From: an uncultured Pseudoxanthomonas sp.
Lineage (GTDB): Bacteria > Pseudomonadota > Gammaproteobacteria > Xanthomonadales > Xanthomonadaceae
Direction: 5' to 3'
Assembly: GCF_946886695.1 (NCBI RefSeq)
Contig: NZ_CAMPJD010000001.1
Span: 1-64,000 of the forward strand
DNA length: 64,000 nucleotides
The translations under genes were made by a program, and so were the position numbers. Shown here one piece after another: positions 19,206 to 33,222 of the stretch (its first letter is position 1; each line of letters begins with the position of its first letter). The notes below the pieces were generated by a model that was given only the letters and a program-made list of their open reading frames with translations, did not search any database and had not been told where the DNA came from.

Positions 19206-19475
19206 ATGAGTCCCGAACTTGCCCTTACCGAACTGCGTGACGGCCTGGAAATCGCCCTGTGGGTCGGTGGCCCGCTGTTGCTCGTGGTGCTGATCGTCGG
19301 CGTGGTGGTTGGCGTGATCCAGGCGGCGACACAGCTCAATGAGCCCACCATCGCCTTCGTCGCCAAGGCGATCGCACTGACCGCGGCGCTGTTCGCCACC
19401 GGCAGCTACCTGCTTGGCGTGCTGGTCGAATACACGACCAACCTGTTCCAGCGGTTGCCTCACCTGATCGGCTGA
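19206..19475 (+). CDS. fliQ: Flagellar export gate protein FliQ
   Basis: 89-aa hydrophobic protein with two membrane helices (about 16-40 and 52-75). It includes the family pattern GVVVGVIQAATQLNEPTIAF. Four FliQ subunits pack around the FliP5FliR1 core. It lies 10 nt after fliP. Confidence 0.95.
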   Translation: MSPELALTELRDGLEIALWVGGPLLLVVLIVGVVVGVIQAATQLNEPTIAFVAKAIALTAALFATGSYLLGVLVEYTTNLFQRLPHLIG

Positions 19476-19493
19476 CGACGCGGACGCGACGCG

Positions 19494-20285
19494 ATGGATC
19501 CCGCGACCCAGATGGTCATCGACGGCCAGCAGGCCTTCGGCATGGTCAACGCCATCCTGTGGACGATGCTGCGCACCGGCGCGCTGCTGATGGCGGCACC
19601 GTTGATCGGCACGCGCGCCGTGTCGATGCGGGTGCGGGTCATCATCGCCGGCGCACTGGCGATGGCGCTGGCACCGCTGCTTCCGGGCACGCCGGACCGG
19701 ATCGCCTTCGACGCCAGCACCGTGCTCAACGTGGCGCGCGAACTTGCCGTCGGCGCGAGCATGGGCTTCATGCTGCGGCTGGCGTTCGAAGCCGGCGCGC
19801 TGGCGGGCGAACTGATCTCGCAGGGCACGGGCCTGGCCTTCGCCCAGATGTCCGATCCGTTGCGCGGGGTGAACTCCGGTGTCGTCGGACAATGGTTCTA
19901 CCTGGCGTTCGGCCTGCTGTTCTTCACCGCCAACGGCCATCTGGCGCTGGTGTCGCTGCTCGTGGACAGCTATCGCTCGCTGCCGATCGGCACCGCGTTG
20001 CCGGACGTGCAGCGGATACTCGAGGTCGCGCCGATGCTGTTCAGCCACATGCTGCGTGCGGCCGTGGGGCTGGCCCTGCCGGTGATGGTCGCGATGCTGG
20101 CCGTAAACCTGGCCTTTGGCGTGCTCGGCCGCGCCGCGCCGGCCCTCAATCCCATCCAGCTGGGCCTGCCCACGGCCCTGTTGCTGGGGTTGTTCCTGCT
20201 CGCACTGCTGGCAGGCGAGCTGGGGCCACCGGTGCAGCGCATCTTCGACCTTTCGTTTGATGCAGCGCGGCAAATCAGCGCTTAA
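19494..20285 (+). CDS. fliR: Flagellar export gate protein FliR
   Basis: 263-aa integral membrane protein of the export gate with six predicted helices and conserved segments MRVRVIIAGALAMALAP and GELISQGTGLAFAQMSDP. It ends the fliL operon. In many relatives flhB follows directly. Here about 9.6 kb of unrelated genes intervene. Confidence 0.95.
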   Translation: MDPATQMVIDGQQAFGMVNAILWTMLRTGALLMAAPLIGTRAVSMRVRVIIAGALAMALAPLLPGTPDRIAFDASTVLNVARELAVGASMGFMLRLAFEAGALAGELISQGTGLAFAQMSDPLRGVNSGVVGQWFYLAFGLLFFTANGHLALVSLLVDSYRSLPIGTALPDVQRILEVAPMLFSHMLRAAVGLALPVMVAMLAVNLAFGVLGRAAPALNPIQLGLPTALLLGLFLLALLAGELGPPVQRIFDLSFDAARQISA

Positions 20286-20491
20286 CGAAACTGCGGTTAT
20301 TCTCGTTGGGAGTCCCCGGCGCCTGCCGTTCAGGCCCCTGCGTGCGGGTTTCACACGATGTGTGCGCCCCCTGTTCCACTAAATGCATGAATCTGTGCAG
20401 AATGGGGCTGAGGGAGGCGCCACATACGCCAGCGCACGGTCCGGACCCAGGTTCAGGCCGAAGCAGGAGAGTTTCCCCCGCAAACCGGAGA

Positions 20492-21088
20492 ATGCCTGTG
20501 AGTCCAAGCCCTACCCACAAGCGCCGTACCAGCCAGGAGACCCGGGAAGCCGTGCTCATCGCTGCGCGCAGGCTTTTTTTCACCAAGGGCTTCGACCAGA
20601 CCACCCTGATGGACCTGGGCGAAGAAACCGGACTCAGTGCCCGCGGCGTGATCCTGCACTTCGAGACCAAGGCGGACATCATCGCCACCTTGCTGATCCG
20701 CGACTACACCGCGCGCAAGGCGCCCATGGTGGAGCGCCCGCAGGGATCGACACATGCCCAGCGCATCCTGGATTTCTATTTCTGGATGGCACGCGAGGAC
20801 GCGGCCAATTTCATCGCGTTCCCGGCTTTGTGGAGTGTGTCGGCGCGCTGGTCCCCGAGCGTGGAGGCGGAAATGAACACCGCACTGCGCCGGATGCGCG
20901 AGCCGGTGCGCCAGGAACTCAGCCGCGGCATGGCTGCGGGCGAATTCCGCGGCGTGGACATCCAGCATGCGGATGAGATGATCTGGCAGAGCTACCAGCA
21001 CGGCCTGCGTGCCGTCTCGGTCAACGGCGGCACCCCGGCCATGGCCGTGCCGCAGGTATTCAAGACGCTGGAAGCGCTGACGGCCTGA
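20492..21088 (+). CDS. TetR/AcrR-family transcriptional regulator
   Basis: 198-aa predicted repressor. The N-terminal HTH (about 10-60) reads ETREAVLIAARRLFFTKGFDQ, then TTLMDLGEETGLSARGVILHF, typical of TetR. The C-terminal ligand-binding half is all-helical, with no recognisable ligand. The ATG at 20492 is listed, but a GTG at 20498 has GGAG at a better distance (7 nt) and may be the real start. An upstream in-frame ATG at 20306 would add about 62 residues unlike any TetR and is rejected. Targets are unknown. The adjacent small membrane protein gene, 119 nt downstream, is a candidate. Confidence 0.88.
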   Translation: MPVSPSPTHKRRTSQETREAVLIAARRLFFTKGFDQTTLMDLGEETGLSARGVILHFETKADIIATLLIRDYTARKAPMVERPQGSTHAQRILDFYFWMAREDAANFIAFPALWSVSARWSPSVEAEMNTALRRMREPVRQELSRGMAAGEFRGVDIQHADEMIWQSYQHGLRAVSVNGGTPAMAVPQVFKTLEALTA

Positions 21089-21207
21089 ACCGCGGCGCAC
21101 CTGGGCGCCGTATATCGGAAGCCCGCTGGACATGTCCGGCCACGGGCCATCCCGAGGTGGTTCCAGATGTCATGCTGATCGCGCCCGTTTCTGCGCAAGG
21201 AACCGCC

Positions 21208-21480
21208 ATGCGCGCCACCTCCTGCGCCCTGCTCGCTCTCTATCTGCTGTGCTGCGTTGGCGCGCTGGGACTGATCCATGTCTCCGAGCATCAACTGCTG
21301 GGGCTGCAGCCCGACCCCCTCGCGCACGCGTTCGCCTGGTTGCTGGCCTTGCCATGGTCACTGTTGACCCTGCTGCCCATCGCGGGCAGCCCGAGGGTGG
21401 CCTACGCGTTGACCATCGCCGGCATGCTGCTGAATCTGGCGCTGGGCGTGGTGTGGGTGGTGCGCTGGAAAGCCGGGTGA
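21208..21480 (+). CDS. Small three-helix membrane protein of unknown function
   Basis: 90 aa, very hydrophobic, with three predicted membrane segments (about 4-24, 40-58, 65-86). An AAGGAACC ribosome site supports the ATG at 21208 over an earlier ATG at 21157. It sits downstream of the TetR gene on the same strand and converges on the next, minus-strand gene. I do not recognise the family. Confidence 0.65.
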   Translation: MRATSCALLALYLLCCVGALGLIHVSEHQLLGLQPDPLAHAFAWLLALPWSLLTLLPIAGSPRVAYALTIAGMLLNLALGVVWVVRWKAG

Positions 21481-21553
21481 TGCCCGCAAGCGCAAGGAAA
21501 GACGCGAAAACGGCCACATCGGCGGCCGTTGTCGTTGGAGAACGCGCGCAAAG

Positions 21554-22204
21554 CTACTTGTCTCGGCCGTTGCCCTTGTTTCCGTTGCCTTTGTTTCCGT
21601 TGCCCTTGCCGCTGTTGCCCTTGCCGGGATGGTCGGCATGGGCAGGCTTGCCGCCCTGGCTGGACTGCGCAGGCTTCGCGGCGCCCGCACGCTTGCCCTG
21701 GCCGGGACCATGCTTGGACCAGTCCACGCTGGTGCGCTGGTCGATGCGGATGGGATAGCCCCAGCGGTCGTAGGTGCCCACCGCGCCGTTCTTCAGGGCG
21801 TGGAAAGCCGGTGAGCCGGGCTTGATGCCCATCTGCTTGGCGAGGTTGCCCCAGCCCTGCCCCGGATTGCGCTCGTAACGTTGCACTACATCCAGGCAGG
21901 GAATGCCGAGCGCGCGCGCGATGGCGCAGGCGAAGTACACATCGGCCGGCGCCCAGCCGCGACGATCGAGCAGGTCCAGGACCAGTGAGCGCGGCGCACC
22001 ATAGTGCCCGGTCATCTCTGAAACGAACGGGTCCCGGTACCGGCGTCCGTAGTCGTTGATCTCACCCAGCCGGGTGTCGACCCACACATCGCCTGTCCGG
22101 ATGTTGTAACCCACAGTCTGCGCATGGAGGGACTGGACGCCCCCCACCGCAGCACCGGCAACCGCCATCACCACTACCCAGCGCGCCAACATGTTCATGT
22201 TCAT
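21554..22204 (-). CDS. Secreted protein of unknown function with Gly/Lys/Asn-repeat tail
   Basis: 216 aa. The signal peptide (about 1-29: MNMNMLARWVVVMAVAGAAVG ... SLHAQ) points to export. A globular part of about 135 residues follows (IRTGDVWVDTRLGEINDYGR ... WGNLAKQMGIKPGSPAFHAL) that I cannot assign. The last roughly 35 residues are low complexity, built from GKGN/GNKGN units encoded by 15-bp DNA repeats at about 21566-21630. GGAGGAG just upstream supports this start over a longer one at 22249. The basic repetitive tail could bind polyanions or cell wall, which is speculative. Confidence 0.7.
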   Translation of the reverse strand: MNMNMLARWVVVMAVAGAAVGGVQSLHAQTVGYNIRTGDVWVDTRLGEINDYGRRYRDPFVSEMTGHYGAPRSLVLDLLDRRGWAPADVYFACAIARALGIPCLDVVQRYERNPGQGWGNLAKQMGIKPGSPAFHALKNGAVGTYDRWGYPIRIDQRTSVDWSKHGPGQGKRAGAAKPAQSSQGGKPAHADHPGKGNSGKGNGNKGNGNKGNGRDK

Positions 22205-22471
22205 GCTCTGCTCCTCCTTCACGGTGGGCGGAGTCTTGGCCCGACGCACTGAATACGCAATGACGCAGCGCGCGAAATGTAATGCGAATCAGGGCGGCTC
22301 ATTGCGTCCGATCGTGGCCACCCGTTGCAGCCAAGCGTGACACGGGTCACGACCACCCACAGGCAACCGCCTACACTGCGCGGTGGTCCATCCCCGCCGA
22401 CTCTCCTGCGATCGCGTGAACGTTTGAACGACGAAGAAGCATCCCGCCCACGGGCGCATCCGGCCTTTGCC

Positions 22472-23455
22472 ATGAAGCCGACCCGCCGCGACTTCCGCCT
22501 CGACATCATCGTCCTGCTGGGCTCCATCACGGGCGTCACCATCGCTGTCTTCGGCGTCTATCGCTGGCTCAGTGGGCAGCATGCCATCGCCTGGCTGGAC
22601 TTCCTGATCGTTGCCGGCGTCATGCTGCCGGTGCTCTATGCGTGGCGGACCGGAGACAGCACACGCGCTGGCGCGGTGTTGTGCGTGCTGAACTCGGCAG
22701 GCACGCTCGCGGCATGCCTGCTGGCGGGACATACGGCGCTGACGTGGATCTATCTGGTCCTGCTGACGAACTTCTTCATCGCCAACCGCTGGCTGGCGGT
22801 GTCCGCGAACCTTGCCATCCTGGTCGGCGTGCAGTTGCTGCCCCGTTTCTTCCATGACGGGTTCCATGCCACGTCGGTGGCGGTCAGCGTGCTGCTGATC
22901 ACCGGATTCTCGTACATCTTCGCCAAGCGCACGCAGGGAGACCGGGCGCGACTGGAAAAGCTGGCTGCAATCGATGCACTGACCGGTGTGCCCAACCGGC
23001 GCAGCATGGAGCGCGCGCTGGCGGATGCAGTCAACCGCTTCCAGCGCGGCGAATGCGGCTTCGGACTGGTCGTGCTGGACCTGGACCACTTCAAGGGCGT
23101 CAACGACCAGTACGGGCACGCTGCCGGCGATGCCGCCATTGCGGACCTCGCCTCGATCCTGCGTTTCGAAATGCGGCGCAACGACCAGGTGTTCCGTTTC
23201 GGTGGAGAAGAGTTCGTCGCCCTGCTGGAACTGGACAACATCGAAGATCTCGAAACCACCACCGAACGGCTGCGCAAGGCCGTGCGTGCCTCGCTGCGTG
23301 GTCCGGGCGGACGCATCACCATCTCGCTGGGCGCAGCCCTGCTGCGCGAACACGAGAAAACCTGGCATGACTGGTTCTCGCGCGCCGACGCCGCGCTCTA
23401 CCGAGCCAAGTCGGCCGGCCGCGACAGCTACGTGATCGCCGACGACCTGTTCTAG
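22472..23455 (+). CDS. Membrane-bound diguanylate cyclase (GGDEF domain)
   Basis: 327 aa. The N-terminal half has about five or six membrane helices (11-150), resembling MASE-type integral sensors. The GGDEF domain (about 160-325) has the active site GGEEF (244-248). An intact inhibitory I-site RxxD (R235-D238) sits five residues before it, so the enzyme should make c-di-GMP and be product-inhibited. The ATG at 22472 (MKPTRRDFRL) is chosen because upstream in-frame sequence is Pro/Arg-rich and not membrane-like. A c-di-GMP source inside a flagellar cluster fits control of FleQ and YcgR, but a direct link is not shown. Confidence 0.9.
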   Translation: MKPTRRDFRLDIIVLLGSITGVTIAVFGVYRWLSGQHAIAWLDFLIVAGVMLPVLYAWRTGDSTRAGAVLCVLNSAGTLAACLLAGHTALTWIYLVLLTNFFIANRWLAVSANLAILVGVQLLPRFFHDGFHATSVAVSVLLITGFSYIFAKRTQGDRARLEKLAAIDALTGVPNRRSMERALADAVNRFQRGECGFGLVVLDLDHFKGVNDQYGHAAGDAAIADLASILRFEMRRNDQVFRFGGEEFVALLELDNIEDLETTTERLRKAVRASLRGPGGRITISLGAALLREHEKTWHDWFSRADAALYRAKSAGRDSYVIADDLF

Positions 23456-23522
23456 GCGTGAGTGGGATCGCGTGGCCGACCGGCGGCATCGCACTCATCA
23501 CCGCCCCGGTTCCTCCGCCGTC

Positions 23523-23608
23523 GTCCCAGCGAAACGCTGGGACCCATCTGCTCTTGCCCTTGGAAGTCCCGGCACTTACGGGCGATGGATTCCAGCCTTC
23601 GCTGGAAT
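23523..23608. repeat. Paired-hairpin repeat, family B, between convergent genes
   Basis: Two related hairpins: GTCCCAGCG (23523-23531) with its complement at 23535-23543, and ATTCCAGC (23589-23596) with GCTGGAAT (23601-23608). The outer parts are also similar in opposite orientation (CGTCGTCCCAGCG versus CGCTGGAATGACG). It lies between the 3' ends of the convergent cyclase and efflux-pump genes, where it could end transcription from both sides. This is a widespread proteobacterial intergenic repeat type. Confidence 0.85.
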
Positions 23609-23656
23609 GACGGGATCGGGATCATCCGGCCGGGCGGCCCGGCGTGATCGACACGC

Positions 23657-28111
<4,455 letters not shown>

Positions 28112-28115
<4 letters not shown>

Positions 28116-29401
28116 GGCATGCTTCCTTGTTCATGGATGGCCGGCCCGGCCACGAGGGCCTGCCCGGTCAGGCGCTGGAGTTCGATCAGCGCGCGGTGTG
28201 CTTCGAGCGCCGCCTCGAGTTGCTGGCGTCGCGTGGACGTGGTCTCGGATTGCAGCTGCGCCCATTCCAGATAACTGATGGCGCCGGCGCGGTAAGCGCG
28301 CTCCGCCGCCTGTTCGGCGCGCATCAGGCGCGGCAGTACGTCGTCGCGCACGCGCTGCACTTCGAGTTGCGAAACGCGGTAGCGCCCGTGAGCGTCGGCG
28401 AGCGTGGCGTACAGGGCGATGTCGCGTGATTCGCGCTCGATCGCCAGCGCGGCCAGATCGGCTTCGGCGGCGCGGATCTCCGGGCCGGCCCGCCGCGTGC
28501 TTCCCAGCGGAAGCGACACGCTGCCGGTCAGCGCCATGTCGCTGCTTTCCTGCAGCCGGCGCACGCCGACCTGCCATTCGAGGTCGGGGGTCGTGGTGCT
28601 GCGCGCCAGGCGCAGGCGGGCTTCGCGCAGGCGATACTCATCGGCGAACTGGACGAGTTCCGGCGTGCCTTCCAGCAATGTGGCCAGGGCCTGCATGTCG
28701 TCGATGGCCGGCAACGCCAACGGGTCGCCCGACGCTACCGCGAACCGTGGGTCGCGCTCGCCCCACAGGGCGGCCAGATGCTGGCGCGCGGCGTCCTGCT
28801 GCTGCGCGGCGCGTGCGAGCGTCATCTCCGCACGCGCCAGTGCCGCCTGTGCGGTGAGCACCACGGATTCCGGCGATGCACCCGCCTGCAGACGCTGCCG
28901 CGCGGCCGCCACGGTACGGCGGCGTTGCGCGATGTCCTGCGCGGCGATTTCGTGGTGCGCGTGCGCGGCGGTGACGGCCAGATAGCGGCGCGCCACTTCA
29001 GCCAGCAGGTCGAGGCGCTGCGCCTCGCGCTGCACGGAAAGGGCATCGATACGCGCCTGCGCCAGCGTACGACGGGCATCCAGCTTGCCACCCCGCTCCA
29101 GCACGCCGGCCAGTGTCAGGGTGAGTTCGGCCGTGGAGAAGCCGCGGGCGTCGCCTGTGCCCAGCGTATTCTCCACCTCGACGCCGGCGCTCAACGGCGG
29201 GCGCAGGATCGCGGCATCGCGCTCGGCGAGCAGCACCTCGGTGCGGGCGCCGAACAGGCGCAGATCGGGATGGACGCGGGCAACGCGCGCAATGGCGTCA
29301 TCCAGCGTCAGTGTTTCGGGGGATACAGCGGGCGATCGCACCTGCGCATGCACGCACGGCACGATCGCGAAGGCAGCCAATGCCGCCAGTCGCAACCACA
29401 T
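28112..29401 (-). CDS. czcC: Outer-membrane efflux channel protein, CzcC type
   Basis: 429-aa TolC-like outer-membrane factor of the metal RND pump. It has a signal peptide (about 1-19), then the two repeated OEP domains of long helices rich in Ala, Arg and Leu (LTLDDAIARVARVHPDL at the start is typical). It is the first structural gene of a czcCBA operon transcribed leftwards, immediately after the small His-rich gene. Confidence 0.93.
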
Positions 29402-29462
29402 GGGAATTCTCCGGAAAGTCGGTGATGGAACGCGGGCGACAGACGTCAGCCCGGTGCGGACA

Positions 29463-29855
29463 TCACGCGATGATCGGAGGACGCAGCAACAAGGTGACGG
29501 GTGCGCGTGGCACCGGCATCGTGGCCGCGACGGGCGCGGCGGAAAGCAGTTTCATGGCAGGCACGCGCATCGCCGCAGGCACGATGGCGGTCAGGTGGCC
29601 GCAGCAGTGGCTGGCGTGCATCAGGGCGTGCAGAAGATCGCCCTCGCCCGCCTCCCCATCCGCGTGATCGTGGTCGTTGCCTGCGGATTCACCCGCATGT
29701 TCGCTGACTGCATGCAGATGGTCGCCACCGCTGCCCAGCTCGTGCAGGTCGCCCAGCGAGGCCAGTACCGGGTTCGCCAGCACGGCCAGCAACAGCACCG
29801 CCAGCGCGGGCAGGCGCAGCAACCGGAGGCAGTGGCGGCGGAGAAGACGGAACAT
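29463..29855 (-). CDS. Small His/Cys-containing secreted protein heading the czc operon (CzcI/CopL-like)
   Basis: 130 aa with an Arg-rich N-terminus and signal peptide (about 1-33). It then has a His/Asp/Glu-rich segment (HLHAVSEHAGESAGNDHDHA), a CCGH motif and a terminal LLRPP-type tail. Small proteins of this make-up precede czc, cus or cop operons in many proteobacteria and are thought to help regulate or sense metal. It is 61 nt upstream of czcC on the same strand. No metal-responsive two-component system or MerR gene is visible nearby, so control of this operon is unexplained. Confidence 0.75.
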   Translation of the reverse strand: MFRLLRRHCLRLLRLPALAVLLLAVLANPVLASLGDLHELGSGGDHLHAVSEHAGESAGNDHDHADGEAGEGDLLHALMHASHCCGHLTAIVPAAMRVPAMKLLSAAPVAATMPVPRAPVTLLLRPPIIA

Positions 29856-29919
29856 CGGTCCGCATCCTAGCGGCAGCCATCGACGTTAGACAATTCCACG
29901 TCGCGCTGCGGCCGCGGGA

Positions 29920-29935
29920 TGGAACAGGTCTTGCA
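29920..29935 (+). promoter_or_regulatory. Sigma-54 promoter for flhB
   Basis: TGGAACAGGTCTTGCA, with GG at 29921-29922 and GC at 29933-29934 and 10 nt between. Only the A at the fourth base departs from TGGCAC-N5-TTGCA. It lies 31 nt before the flhB ATG chosen here, which argues that flhB is independent of fliR transcription. Confidence 0.86.
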
Positions 29936-29965
29936 GTGCCAATCCGACCCCGTCGGAAACGCGCC

Positions 29966-31096
29966 ATGTCTGAGCAGGACGAAAGCGGCGAACGCACAGA
30001 ACTTCCTACCGAAAAACGACGCCGCGAGGCCCGTGAACAGGGCAACATCCCGCGTTCGCGCGAGCTGGCGACGGCGGCCGTCTTCGGTGCCGGCGTGCTG
30101 GCGATCATCGCGATGGGCCCGGGCCTGGCACGCGACACGCTGGGCTGGATGAAGATCGCGCTGACGCCCGACCCCGCGCTGATGCGCCAGCCGGACCAGC
30201 TGTTCGGGCACGTCGGCCTGCTGCTGCTGAAGCTGCTGGCAGTGGTCGCGCCGGTGGCCGGCATCTGCGTGCTGGCCGGCCTGGCCGCACCGATCGCGAT
30301 GAGCGGCTTCCAGTTCTCGCAGAAGGCCCTGATGCCGGACTTCAAGCGGCTCAGCCCCGCCGCCGGCCTCAAGCGCCTGTACGGCGCCGAGAGCGTGGCC
30401 GAACTGCTGAAGTCGCTGCTGCGCGTGGCCCTGATCGGCGGCGCGGCAGCGATCTGCGTGAAGCTGGGCCTGAACCCGCTGCGGGAACTGCTGACCATGC
30501 CGCTGGAACAGGCCGTGCGCAGCGGCCTGACGTTCACCAGCACCCTGCTGCTGGCGACCACCGGGGGCCTGATCCTGCTGGCCGCCATCGACGCGCCGTA
30601 CCAGAAGTGGAACTGGCTGCGGAAACTGAAGATGACACGCCAGCAGCTCCGCGAGGAAATGAAGGAAAGCGAGGGCAGCCCCGAGGTCAAGGGCCGCATC
30701 CGCCAGATGCAGCACCAGCTGTCGCAGCGCCGGATGATGGAAGACGTGCCCCAGGCCGACGTGATCGTGGTCAATCCGACCCACTACGCGGTGGCGCTGA
30801 AATACCAGACCGGCCAGATGGGCGCGCCCACCGTGGTCGCCAAGGGCGTGGACGAGCTCGCGATGCGCATCCGCGAAGTGGCCGATGCGCACCGCATCGC
30901 CATCGTCTCGGCGCCCCCTCTGGCACGCGCCTTGTATCGGGAAGGCCAACTTGGCCGGGAAATCCCCGTGAGACTCTACGCCGCCGTCGCCCAGATCCTG
31001 TCCTACGTGTACCAGCTGCGCGCCTGGCGCGTGGGCGAGGCCCCCCTGCCCGACCTGCCCGCGGTGGACGTGGATGAGCACGGGGGCAAGGCATGA
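29966..31096 (+). CDS. flhB: Flagellar export switch protein FlhB
   Basis: 376-aa export gate protein with four membrane helices and a cytoplasmic domain that cuts itself at the NPTH motif (N270-H273, VNPTHYAVAL) to switch from rod/hook to filament export. The start is the ATG at 29966 (MSEQDESGERTELPTEKRRR), the normal FlhB N-terminus. An upstream GTG at 29936 would begin essentially at the promoter and is rejected. It overlaps flhA by 4 nt. Confidence 0.96.
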   Translation: MSEQDESGERTELPTEKRRREAREQGNIPRSRELATAAVFGAGVLAIIAMGPGLARDTLGWMKIALTPDPALMRQPDQLFGHVGLLLLKLLAVVAPVAGICVLAGLAAPIAMSGFQFSQKALMPDFKRLSPAAGLKRLYGAESVAELLKSLLRVALIGGAAAICVKLGLNPLRELLTMPLEQAVRSGLTFTSTLLLATTGGLILLAAIDAPYQKWNWLRKLKMTRQQLREEMKESEGSPEVKGRIRQMQHQLSQRRMMEDVPQADVIVVNPTHYAVALKYQTGQMGAPTVVAKGVDELAMRIREVADAHRIAIVSAPPLARALYREGQLGREIPVRLYAAVAQILSYVYQLRAWRVGEAPLPDLPAVDVDEHGGKA

Positions 31097-33174
31097 GCGC
31101 GCAGCCCGTCGGCGGCATCCGCTGGATGGAGATGCTGAAGAACGGCCTCGGCGCCCCCCTGGTCGTGCTGGCGCTGCTGGCCATGATCGTGGTGCCGCTG
31201 GCACCGCCGGTGCTGGATGCACTCTTCAGCTTCAACATCGCCATCTCGCTGGTGGTGCTGCTGGCCGTGGTGTACGTGAAGCGGCCCCTCGACTTCACCA
31301 TCTTCCCCATCATCCTGCTGATGACCACGATGCTGCGCCTGGCGCTTAACGTGGCGTCCACCCGCGTGATCCTGCTCAACGGCCAGAACGGCCATGACGC
31401 CGCAGGCAAGGTCATCGCCGCGTTCGGCGAATTCGTGGTGGGCGGCAACTACGCCGTCGGCATCGTGGTGTTCGCCATCCTGACCATCATCAACTTCGTG
31501 GTGATCACCAAGGGCGCGGGGCGCATCTCGGAAGTGTCGGCCCGCTTCATCCTGGACGCGATGCCCGGCAAGCAGATGGCCATCGACGCCGACCTCAACG
31601 CCGGCATCCTGACCCGCGAGGAAGCCAAGGCCCGGCGCGAGGAAGTGCGCGAGGAAGCCGACTTCTACGGCGCGATGGACGGTGCCAACAAGTTCATCCG
31701 CGGCGACGCCATCGCCGGCATCCTGATCCTGTTCATCAACCTGGTCGGCGGCTTTGCCGTGGGCATGTTCCAGCACGGCATGGCGGCAAGCGACGCCGCG
31801 TCCACGTACACGCTGCTGTCCATCGGTGACGGCCTGGTCGCGCAGCTGCCCGCCCTGCTGGTCTCGTCCTCGGTCGCCATGCTGGTGACACGCGCCTCGC
31901 GCTCGCAGGACATGGGACAGGCGGTGATGGGCCAGGCCTTCGGCCAGCACAAGGCGCTGGCGGTGTCGGCCGGCGTGCTGGGCCTGGTCGGTCTGGTGCC
32001 CGGCATGCCCAACGTCGCCTTTTTGACGCTCGCCGCAGGCCTGGGCTACCTGGCCTGGAAAATGTGGAAGCGGACCCAGGAAAGCCCGGAAGCGGCCGCC
32101 GGCGACCTGGCGGCCCTGCCCGCTCCCGGTGCGCCCGACCGCAACGCCGAGCTGACCTGGGACGAACTGCGCCCGGTCGATCCGCTGGGCCTGGAAGTCG
32201 GCTACCGGCTCATCCCGCTGGTCGACAAGAACCAGGGCGGCGAGCTGATGTCCCGCATCAAGGCGGTGCGCCGCAAGCTGACCCAGGACCTCGGTTTCCT
32301 CGTGCCGCCGGTGCACATCCGCGACAACCTCGAACTGCCGTCGAATGGTTATCGCCTGCTGGTGCATGGCGTACCGGTGGCGTCGGCGGAGATCCATCCT
32401 GACCGCGAACTGGCGCTGGATCCGGGGGGCGCGTTCGGCAGCATCGACGGTATTCCGGGCAAGGACCCGGCGTTCGGACTGGATGCCGTGTGGATCCAGT
32501 CGCACCAGAAGGCCACCGCCGAGTCGCTGGGCTATACCGTGGTCGATCCGGCGACCGTGATGGCCACCCACCTCTCGCACCTGGTGCGCGAACACGCCCC
32601 CGAACTGCTGGGCCACGAGGAAGTGCAGCAACTCCTGTCGCAACTGGGCCGCAGCGCGCCGAAGCTGGTCGAAGACCTCACGCCCAAGGCGCTGCCGCTG
32701 GCCACGGTGGTGCGGGTGCTGCAGAACCTGTTGATCGAGCGCGTCCCGATCCGCCAGCTGCGCCGCATCGTCGAGGCGCTGGTCGAGTTCGCCCCGCAGA
32801 ACAGCGATCCCGCCGCGCTCACCGCTGCGGTGCGGACCTCGCTGGGCCGTTTCATCGTGCAGGAAATCTCCGGCATGGCGCCGGAACTGCCCGTCTACAC
32901 CTTGGCGCCGAATCTGGAACGCGTCTTGCAGGACAGCACCCAGGGAACCGGCGCGGCGCTGGAACCGGGACTGGCGGAACGCCTGCACCAGAGCCTCGCC
33001 GACGTGGTGAACAAGCAGGAAGCCCGCAGCGAGCCTGCGGTGGTGCTGGTACCGGGGTCGGTCCGCGCCGCCCTCGCCCGCTTGGTCCGCCACAGCGTCC
33101 CTTCGCTGTCGGTGTTGGCCTACAGCGAGGTTCCCGAGGACAAGCGGTTGAAGCTGGTCGGCACGATCAGCTGA
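31093..33174 (+). CDS. flhA: Flagellar export gate protein FlhA
   Basis: 693-aa main export gate component. It has about eight N-terminal membrane helices (to about residue 330) with the FHIPEP-family cytoplasmic loop (KGAGRISEVSARFILDAMPGKQMAID). A large C-terminal domain follows that forms the nonameric docking ring for chaperone-substrate complexes. Length is typical. The start overlaps the flhB stop, and flhF follows after 48 nt. Confidence 0.97.
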   Translation: MSAQPVGGIRWMEMLKNGLGAPLVVLALLAMIVVPLAPPVLDALFSFNIAISLVVLLAVVYVKRPLDFTIFPIILLMTTMLRLALNVASTRVILLNGQNGHDAAGKVIAAFGEFVVGGNYAVGIVVFAILTIINFVVITKGAGRISEVSARFILDAMPGKQMAIDADLNAGILTREEAKARREEVREEADFYGAMDGANKFIRGDAIAGILILFINLVGGFAVGMFQHGMAASDAASTYTLLSIGDGLVAQLPALLVSSSVAMLVTRASRSQDMGQAVMGQAFGQHKALAVSAGVLGLVGLVPGMPNVAFLTLAAGLGYLAWKMWKRTQESPEAAAGDLAALPAPGAPDRNAELTWDELRPVDPLGLEVGYRLIPLVDKNQGGELMSRIKAVRRKLTQDLGFLVPPVHIRDNLELPSNGYRLLVHGVPVASAEIHPDRELALDPGGAFGSIDGIPGKDPAFGLDAVWIQSHQKATAESLGYTVVDPATVMATHLSHLVREHAPELLGHEEVQQLLSQLGRSAPKLVEDLTPKALPLATVVRVLQNLLIERVPIRQLRRIVEALVEFAPQNSDPAALTAAVRTSLGRFIVQEISGMAPELPVYTLAPNLERVLQDSTQGTGAALEPGLAERLHQSLADVVNKQEARSEPAVVLVPGSVRAALARLVRHSVPSLSVLAYSEVPEDKRLKLVGTIS

Positions 33175-33222
33175 GACCGGGAGCAGCAGAACCCGACGCG
33201 ACATCGAACCGGATAGCACGCC

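Noticed and set aside
20306..20491. Long N-terminal extension of the TetR regulator
   Set aside because: 62 residues rich in Cys and Pro before a normal TetR start. No ribosome site at 20306.
22325..22471. 49-residue N-terminal extension of the diguanylate cyclase
   Set aside because: Pro/Arg-rich sequence unlike a membrane-protein start. The ATG at 22472 leads directly into the first membrane helix.
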